Shown: piece after piece, positions 1 to 3,900 of the stretch
How the letters are laid out: every line of letters begins with the position of its first letter
Numbering within the stretch: the first letter of the stretch is position 1
Assembly: GCA_026710525.1 (NCBI GenBank)
Contig: JAPOQT010000129.1
Location: forward strand, 1-6,784
From: Pseudomonadota bacterium
GTDB lineage: Bacteria; Bdellovibrionota_B; Oligoflexia; Oligoflexales; Bin106
Length of the DNA: 6,784 bases
Direction of reading: 5' to 3'
Translations under genes and position numbers: made by a program
The notes under the pieces: model-generated
Database searches by the model: none
What the model saw: only the letters and a program-made list of their open reading frames with translations
What the model was told of the DNA's origin: nothing

Positions 1-26
1 ATTCATGGGGAAGTCATTTGAGATCT

Positions 27-260
27 ATGTTCAAATTTCAAAAATCAGATTCGCCTGTGAGTGTTAGAGAGTCGTACGAAATAAGACAACTGCAAGGGAA
101 AGTCTTCGATGTGACATTAGTTAAGTTAGGCGAGCGCACCTTAACAGCTGATGACTATACCATAGACAAAAAAGCGGCTCCTCCGACAATTACGTTTCAT
201 TCTGGAGTGTTGAAGACAACAGAAAGCGAAGAAATTTACTTAGAGCTCACTGTGGAGTAG
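27..260 (+). CDS. Hypothetical protein, possibly 5'-truncated by the window edge
   Basis: I do not recognise this protein. From the ATG at 27 it has 77 residues. The frame stays open to the left edge, so it may be the C-terminal end of a longer protein. A TTG at 18 is also possible, because GGGGA (7-11) lies 6 bases before it, while the same sequence is a long 15 bases from the ATG. The last 45 or so residues alternate hydrophobic and polar residues (VFDVTLVKL, ADDYTI, TITFHSG, IYLELTVE). This suggests a small beta-sandwich with an LT..DYTI turn of the kind seen in Ig-like or phage-tail accessory domains. That is inference from the residue pattern, not a family match. There is no signal peptide, no membrane segment and no cysteine. 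Its stop lies a few bases from where the decayed ATPase gene on the other strand fades out, so the two converge. Confidence 0.45.
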   Translation: MFKFQKSDSPVSVRESYEIRQLQGKVFDVTLVKLGERTLTADDYTIDKKAAPPTITFHSGVLKTTESEEIYLELTVE

Positions 261-266
261 GTGAAT

Positions 267-721
267 CAAAGAAGGATAATAATTTTGTGATGCCTGTTAG
301 CTCATAAAGACGAAAGATAACATCTTCTCACTAGCCAGAAGCATTAGTATCCGGTTCTTCCTCAGGTGTTAGTCCAGCTTTTTTCAATGTGAGCTAACTG
401 GCTTAATAACCCTTCTTTCGATCGCTTCTGGTGTGCTTACTTTGCCATTACCAAAACTGAGTCGCACCACAGGATATTTTTCGTCCCACTCCCATTTGTC
501 GTAAATATCAAGATCCTCAAATAAGGATTTGTGACTAAGAAACGGTTGCTCTATTGTGCTCATAAGCGCTTTTACCAAATCTGCGTGGCCGAGCAAGAAA
601 GTAATACTCTTCCTCGTCGATAAGAAGGTATATGAGTTGAGTTTTGTCGACGTAATAGTACTGTTTCTTTTTTAATTTGGCAAAGTCTTGTATCCCTATT
701 AGGAAGGCGACGTTTTGTCAT
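267..721 (-). pseudogene. Decayed AAA-ATPase-like gene (PF09820 type), N-terminal part only
   Basis: This is the remnant of an AAA-ATPase-like gene; full members usually carry a C-terminal PD-(D/E)XK nuclease region. The start ATG (721-719) is intact, with AAGGA 7-8 bases upstream. Family sequence can be read only by changing frame. It opens with MTKRRLP (721-701), and one extra base at 700 leads into IGIQDFAKLKKKQYYYVDKT and then the Walker A stretch FLARPRRFGKS (600-568). A break at 567 leads to LMSTIEQ, SLFEDLDIYDKWEWDEKYPV and VRLSFG (566-410). Further breaks near 410 (LLSQLAHIEK) and in an A run near 379 (AGLTPEEEPD) lead to a TAG TGA stop pair at 333-328, then RLYELTG (312-292). A final shift near 284 gives KIIILL, where the family normally reads VVVLIDEYDKPI. 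Nothing recognisable follows, so the Walker B end and nuclease part are gone. The gene cannot be functional. The longest open piece (596-384) should not be annotated as a protein. Confidence 0.85.
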
Positions 722-1066
722 AGAGCTTTCCTTAATTGATGCCGGGTTTCTCTCATGATGATCATTGATAGAATATCATACGATAGTGTCTTAGAGTTAG
801 CTGGTTATAAATATGAGAAGATTGACGGTGCCCGGTGGATCTTTCTGATAATGAGTCGAGCCTCAATGTTGCCTAGGTATGATTTGGCAAAAGCCTGGCT
901 ATTATTTTCTTTCCGTAGTCTGGACGACACGATGTCGCAAGCTTAATCTTTGCCCTTTGTCCATTAACTCATAGCAAAAGATGAATATGAGAGCGAAGGT
1001 GAGATTTCAAAAAAGATCTCTGCCTCTGACGCTAAAGTAAGTCGTTTTATCATGTTGTTTTAGTGT
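722..1066. other. Intergenic stretch without a firm gene
   Basis: This 345-base stretch separates the start of the decayed ATPase gene from the stop of the TPR-like gene. It would hold the old promoter of the former and the 3' end of the latter transcript. The only ORF of note is a 63-codon one at 755-946, listed separately with low confidence. A 19-codon ORF at 981-1040 has no ribosome binding site. On the minus strand a weak imperfect stem (GAGAT 1011-1021 side against ATCTC near 1001) follows the TPR-like gene, but no T run comes after it, so I do not call it a terminator. I see no RNA gene or mobile element. Confidence 0.5.
755..946 (+). CDS. Doubtful small ORF, unknown function
   Basis: This is a 63-codon ORF starting with ATG ATG and ending in TAA. 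I recognise no family. The protein is moderately hydrophobic in two stretches (ARWIFLIM and AKAWLLFSF) but has no clear membrane helix or signal peptide. No Shine-Dalgarno sequence lies upstream: the bases before the start read GGGTTTCTCTC. The reverse strand here gives only short broken frames. It could be a fragment of a lost gene in a decaying region, or chance. I keep it only because it is one of the few open frames in this stretch. Confidence 0.15.
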   Translation: MMIIDRISYDSVLELAGYKYEKIDGARWIFLIMSRASMLPRYDLAKAWLLFSFRSLDDTMSQA

Positions 1067-2176
1067 TTATAAAAGGGTGGCTTCTTCTGACTTAGGTAGA
1101 GTAGAGGTTTTTAGAAATAGCCGCCAGCGAGTCACTTCACTATCGTGACTGAGTGCTGCTATCTCTGTTTGAGAAATCGCTGGTAGCTCGCGACCTAAAG
1201 CTGAGTTAGCTGTCTGGTAATAGGTCAACATGTGACTTCTAAATTCTTGAGAAAAATTACTATGACAAGTATCAGCAAGTGAGCTCAATACAATAAGAGC
1301 TAAATAGGCTTTGCCTTGATTGATCAATTCTTCAAGATAATGCTCCAGTACTGTGTCACCGGAAGAGCTTGACGGTGACACATTTTCATTAGTGGGTTTT
1401 TTGTTGTGATCACCCACATTATCGAGTGGTAAATCATGAGAGGGATGAGAAGAATCACTTAAATCGTAAATGGGGGGCTGTGGGTTAGGGTAATCAAGTT
1501 CAGATAGATCAGTGAGATCTTCTGTAATGCTTTGATCAACGAGGCTAGCCAAGTTGGACTCAAGTCGATCAGAGTTCTGATCTGCTTCACTTTGATTTTC
1601 AAATGTTAGGTGATCATAATCATCAGCATCATGATCTGTGGTCTCTTGTTGTAGTGGAACAGGAGGTGCCATTGGACTCACCTTGGTTTTTTTGTTGAGA
1701 AATGATGGCACACCCACCACAGTGCTTGACATAAAATCACTGGGTGACTCATGGTCATCTGACGGCGGTTCTTTTAATGGCACTTGTCGCGCAACAGTTT
1801 GAGGTTGTATATGAAATTGTCCTTGACTTCTGGCTGATTGAGAACGATAGTCGGCTGATGGTGTTGCTTGGAAACTCGCTATACTAGCTTCCTTCTTCTT
1901 CTGATGAGCATGGTAAATGATTTTTTTTGCTTCTTGATTTTTTTTATCAAGATCTAAAGCTATCTTGGCATACTTAATGGTTTCACCAGGGTTAGCTTGA
2001 ATATAAACCCGAGCTAGCGCAAGATACCATCTCACCTTGTCAGGTTTTGATGAAAGCTTGTCAACATGATTTAAAAACTGTGTCTTAATGATCTTTTGTG
2101 ATGAGTTTTTTTGCAAATGTTTTAAGTAGCTTTGTAAATATATTACCCTCTCTTTGTTTGTGAGAGATGACGCCAC
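1067..2176 (-). CDS. TPR-like protein with long acidic disordered middle, unknown function
   Basis: The start is set at GTG 2176 because a near-perfect GGAGG (2187-2183) lies 6 bases before it. A GTG at 2191 in the same frame would add 5 residues but has no ribosome binding site. The protein is 369 residues with no signal peptide or membrane segment. Residues about 44-95 form amphipathic helix pairs of tetratricopeptide type (WYLALARVYIQANPGETIKY, AKIALDLDK). A basic segment follows (QKKKEA). Residues about 100-270 are low in hydrophobics and rich in S, P, D, Q and H, hence probably disordered. They include a short STVVGVPSFLNKK island that may be a docking motif. Residues about 274-335 are helical again and TPR-like (LEHYLEELINQGKAYLALIV). 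It lies 71 bases downstream of the lipoprotein gene, so the two are probably cotranscribed. Family knowledge says only that TPR segments bind proteins; the partner is unknown. A role near the envelope is inference from the neighbour. Confidence 0.75.
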   Translation of the reverse strand: MASSLTNKERVIYLQSYLKHLQKNSSQKIIKTQFLNHVDKLSSKPDKVRWYLALARVYIQANPGETIKYAKIALDLDKKNQEAKKIIYHAHQKKKEASIASFQATPSADYRSQSARSQGQFHIQPQTVARQVPLKEPPSDDHESPSDFMSSTVVGVPSFLNKKTKVSPMAPPVPLQQETTDHDADDYDHLTFENQSEADQNSDRLESNLASLVDQSITEDLTDLSELDYPNPQPPIYDLSDSSHPSHDLPLDNVGDHNKKPTNENVSPSSSSGDTVLEHYLEELINQGKAYLALIVLSSLADTCHSNFSQEFRSHMLTYYQTANSALGRELPAISQTEIAALSHDSEVTRWRLFLKTSTLPKSEEATLL

Positions 2177-2247
2177 AATTACCCTCCGCACAATGATTTG
2201 TTCATCTTAGGTTGACGGCCAAAATAACAGTAACATTCTAAGAATCA

Positions 2248-2748
2248 TTATCGCCAAGGATTAGATGCTGCAACTCTTGCCACTGGGCCCTGGCTTAAAG
2301 CAGCCGTGAGAACGTATTGCTCCATACCAATCATAGTATACTCACCTGCTGGTTCACCGCGAATTGAATCGCCTTGATGTAAAACATAAAGTGCTTGGCC
2401 ACCCGGAGAAGAAGTGACATTAGTCATCGATTGAACAAAATAAACCTGGCCGCCCATAGCTACTCCAGAACTTGATACCGCATCACCGGAATAACCCATG
2501 CCATCATCACCAGCGAAATCTCCAGAAGCATCATCATCATCGGGACTAAAATCACCATAGAGGTTGTTTTCGCCACCGTATTCATTGCTACTAAATGCAG
2601 AATTATCCGTTTCAGTATCATAAGTCTCGTCGGTAGAAAACTCGTTCTCCTCCATCTCCATATCCGACTCGCCGCCACCAAACATGGCACAGCTGCTCGC
2701 TAAAGACATAATTAAAAGACTCAGTAATAAAAGTGATAAATGTTTCAT
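2248..2748 (-). CDS. Acidic lipoprotein with C-terminal SH3-like domain
   Basis: The start is ATG 2748, preceded by GGAG (2760-2757) at 8 bases. An upstream ATG at 2775 in the same frame would bury the signal peptide, so I reject it. The protein is 166 residues. Residues 1-19 are a lipoprotein signal (MKH then a leucine-rich core) and the lipobox LASSC puts the lipidated cysteine at 20. Alanine at +2 favours the outer membrane under the enterobacterial Lol rule, which may not apply in every lineage. Residues 27-90 are strongly acidic (22 D or E of 64). No lysine or arginine occurs between K2 and R130. Residues about 101-151 look like a bacterial SH3 fold (VYFVQSMTNVTSSPGG, then ALYVLHQGDSIRG, then EQYVLTAAL), a domain family that often binds peptidoglycan or proteins. 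It is the likely first gene of a pair with the TPR-like gene. A decayed copy of its 5' end lies at 3476-3518. Confidence 0.8.
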   Translation of the reverse strand: MKHLSLLLLSLLIMSLASSCAMFGGGESDMEMEENEFSTDETYDTETDNSAFSSNEYGGENNLYGDFSPDDDDASGDFAGDDGMGYSGDAVSSSGVAMGGQVYFVQSMTNVTSSPGGQALYVLHQGDSIRGEPAGEYTMIGMEQYVLTAALSQGPVARVAASNPWR

Positions 2749-2760
2749 GATAGTGTCTCC
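2718..2760 (-). repeat. Repeat copy A: ribosome binding site and first codons of the lipoprotein gene
   Basis: This 43-base segment holds the ribosome binding site, start and first ten or so codons of the lipoprotein gene. It is repeated in the same orientation at 3476-3518 with 39 of 43 bases identical, by direct comparison. Weaker similarity continues into the signal-peptide codons on the gene side (to about 2690) but does not continue upstream of the ribosome binding site. Confidence 0.9.
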
Positions 2761-2775
2761 AAGTGACTTAAACAA

Positions 2776-3006
2776 ATGTTGATTTGTAAAAAAATATAAT
2801 AATCAAAGCTAACCAATTACATTACCAGACAAGTAGATCAACTCACACAACGTTGATTAACAAAATGTTTCATAGGTGTCGGTTTGATTCAGTGATTTCA
2901 TTAGAAATTTATCAAAAAAATATAAAAAAATTTATATTAAATAAATAAAGTTGTTTGGCCATACTTCCTTCCCAAGTAGGAATAGGGCAGGGTGATGAGT
3001 GAACAT
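2776..3006. promoter_or_regulatory. AT-rich spacer holding the probable lipoprotein promoter
   Basis: This 231-base gap lies between the bolA-type stop and the lipoprotein gene, both on the minus strand. It is very AT-rich from 2910 to 2950. A TATTAT element on the minus strand near 2796-2801 could be a -10 box, but I find no good -35 at the right spacing. Two small inverted repeats are visible: ACAAAT/ATTTGT (2772-2777 and 2782-2787) and ATCAAC/GTTGAT (2837-2842 and 2852-2857). GTTGAT occurs again at 2778-2783, so a repeated regulator site is possible. A short weak stem (TACTT/AAGTA, near 2962-2979) could help end the bolA transcript. All of these are low-confidence readings. Confidence 0.3.
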
Positions 3007-3240
3007 TTAGTCTGATGAATCTTTGATATTAAGAGAAATTGCGTGAATTTTAGCCATCATAGTGTCACCTAATGCTCGGTAGATAGCCTGATGTTGTTTC
3101 ACAGGAGAAAGTGCTGCTAACGACGAAGCTGTCACCGTGACATGAAAATGGTAACCATCTCCTTTACTATCTACTACCTCAACCAGAGCGTCCTGAATAT
3201 GTTCTTTGATTTTAGCTTCCAGTTCTTCTGTCCTTAACAC
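3007..3240 (-). CDS. BolA/IbaG-family protein
   Basis: This is a 77-residue BolA-fold protein. Members of the family bind monothiol glutaredoxins and [2Fe-2S] clusters and act in iron-sulfur trafficking or stress response; some also bind DNA. The visible family features are an N-terminal helix (LEAKIKEHI), a strand and loop (VEVVDSKGDGYHFHVTV, 20-36), the helix-turn region SPVKQHQAIYRAL (45-57), and the C-terminal IHAISL (65-70). The histidine at 66 is the conserved Fe-S ligand of the family. The loop carries histidines (31 and 33) and no cysteine, which is closer to IbaG and short alphaproteobacterial BolA proteins than to E. coli BolA. The start is GTG at 3240 with GGAAG (3253-3249) 8 bases before it. 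No glutaredoxin gene, its frequent neighbour, follows in this window. I leave the symbol blank because BolA and IbaG types cannot be separated safely by eye. Confidence 0.9.
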   Translation of the reverse strand: MLRTEELEAKIKEHIQDALVEVVDSKGDGYHFHVTVTASSLAALSPVKQHQAIYRALGDTMMAKIHAISLNIKDSSD

Positions 3241-3400
3241 GGTGGTTATCTTCCAATAAAAGTGAAATCATGTGAGTGATGTCTATCGAACCTTACATTA
3301 GAGGGTCCCTCGCTATTTGTTTAACTTGATAACACCTTTGAAGTCAATAGAATTTTTATCTTTCAGAAGAGGGATCATAGAGCTGTCATGTGTGCTTTTT
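3241..3400 (-). promoter_or_regulatory. Upstream region of the bolA-type gene with a candidate promoter
   Basis: On the minus strand TTGACT (3347-3342) is a good -35 hexamer. Seventeen bases on lies TTAAAC (3324-3319), a poor -10 that matches only half the consensus. A short inverted repeat, GAGGG and CCCTC around a central T (3301-3311), would sit right at the predicted transcript start and could be an operator. The leader would be about 70 bases. The promoter call rests mainly on the -35 match. Confidence 0.25.
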
Positions 3401-3660
3401 AAATGCCAGGTTTGCAAAAAAGCTTTTTATTCCAGTGGTTTACGATTATTGCTCAGCTTGAAATGTTAAAGTCAGGACTCAGTAATAAAAATGATCAATG
3501 TCTCATGATAGTGTCGCCTAGTTATCAGTGGCAATCATTATCAGATCGAGAACATGTAAGTGTTCTATTTAAAACAGAATTTATGCTATCTCCCATATTT
3601 TTTATGAGAAATGATTATTTATTAATAATACATATTTTAAAATATAAGTGGTTTTTTTAA
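3401..3660. other. Non-coding, decaying stretch around the lipoprotein-gene copy
   Basis: Apart from the decayed lipoprotein 5' copy (3476-3518), I find no supported gene here. A plus-strand frame is open at 3403-3660, but its protein resembles nothing. It has no ribosome binding site and reads straight through the copy on the opposite strand, so I treat it as chance. The last 60 bases are extremely AT-rich. AAAAAGCTTTTT (3417-3428) is a perfect 12-base palindrome of low complexity. Confidence 0.4.
3447..3518 (-). pseudogene. Repeat copy B: decayed 5' fragment of a lipoprotein gene
   Basis: The core 3476-3518 matches 2718-2760 at 39 of 43 positions. Read on the minus strand, the four differences are telling. 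The GGAG ribosome binding site has become GGCG, codon 2 AAA is AGA, codon 4 TTA is the stop TGA, and codon 6 CTT is TTT. The matching ATG is at 3506-3504. Gapped, poorer similarity to the signal-peptide codons runs on to about 3447 and then disappears. The acidic region and SH3-like domain are absent. This is best read as the stump of a duplicated, dead lipoprotein gene. An independently spread regulatory fragment is the alternative. Confidence 0.8.
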
Positions 3661-3665
3661 GTAAT

Positions 3666-3764
3666 ATGAAAAAAATTAAGAGATGCATAATTATGAACGA
3701 TAGGCAGGGCAATGTCATACCTTTTCCAGCTTTCATTGCCATCTTTTTTTTACCGTTAATTTAG
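3666..3764 (+). CDS. Doubtful 32-residue ORF ahead of the restriction enzyme gene
   Basis: This short frame runs from ATG 3666 to TAG 3764, with a second in-frame ATG at 3693. The peptide begins with a basic segment (MKKIKR), has a polar middle (NDRQGNVIPFP) and ends in a hydrophobic tail (AFIAIFFLPLI). Such a layout could suit a tiny membrane peptide. There is no convincing ribosome binding site, only AAG close before 3666 and AAGAG about 10 bases before 3693. It overlaps the hairpin at 3708-3740, which may be the true reason for the sequence. Chance is at least as likely. Confidence 0.12.
   Translation: MKKIKRCIIMNDRQGNVIPFPAFIAIFFLPLI
3708..3750 (+). terminator. Possible terminator-like hairpin, plus strand
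   Basis: GGCAATG (3708-3714) pairs with CATTGCC (3734-3740) across a 19-base loop, followed by AT, C and a run of eight T (3744-3751). The T run follows on the plus strand only. The loop is long for an intrinsic terminator, and no plus-strand gene upstream clearly needs one. It could instead shield the restriction gene from read-through. Confidence 0.35.
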
Positions 3765-3796
3765 TTAAGAATAGTTTTGGAGATATTAATCTATAC

Positions 3797-3832
3797 TTGG
3801 TTTAGTAGAAGATATGATATAAACGATATACT
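3797..3832 (+). promoter_or_regulatory. Candidate promoter of the restriction enzyme gene
   Basis: Several AT-rich -10-like hexamers occur: TATGAT (3813-3818), TATAAA (3818-3823) and TATACT (3827-3832). The best pairing is TTGGTT (3797-3802) with TATAAA at 15 bases, which is short. TATACT is the best -10 but has no matching -35. The repeated GATAT words (3811-3829) could also be a binding site. The position, 70-100 bases before the start codon, is sensible. Confidence 0.25.
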
Positions 3833-3841
3833 AGCCTTTAA

Positions 3842-3866
3842 GGTAACTTCTCTCAGTTTAGTTACC
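3842..3866 (+). promoter_or_regulatory. Inverted repeat just ahead of the restriction enzyme gene
   Basis: GGTAACT (3842-3848) and AGTTACC (3860-3866) are perfect inverted copies around an 11-base loop. ATTTTTCATTTTTTTTATTTT follows directly, and the start codon is at 3901. The arrangement could be an attenuator or terminator in the leader of the restriction gene, or a twofold-symmetric operator like those that control other restriction systems. The sequence does not decide between them. Confidence 0.45.
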
Positions 3867-3900
3867 ATTTTTCATTTTTTTTATTTTATGTTGGTACTTT

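Noticed and set aside
384..596. A 70-codon minus-strand ORF as a stand-alone gene
   Set aside because: It is the middle segment of the frameshifted ATPase pseudogene. Family sequence continues on both sides in other frames, and its TTG start has no meaning.
1001..1022. Stem after the TPR-like gene as an intrinsic terminator
   Set aside because: The stem is about 5 base pairs with mismatches, and no T run follows on the minus strand.
981..1040. RFQKRSLPLTL in a 19-codon frame, resembling KFQKSDSPVSV near position 33
   Set aside because: Eleven loosely matching residues and about 65 percent base identity over 34 bases, chosen by eye, are not beyond chance. No similarity extends on either side.
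2460..2690. A 76-codon minus-strand ORF
   Set aside because: It is the shifted frame of the acidic region of the lipoprotein gene, whose own frame has a signal peptide, lipobox and ribosome binding site.
3403..3660. An 85-codon plus-strand ORF
   Set aside because: It has no ribosome binding site or family likeness, and it runs antisense through the decayed lipoprotein copy into very AT-rich sequence.
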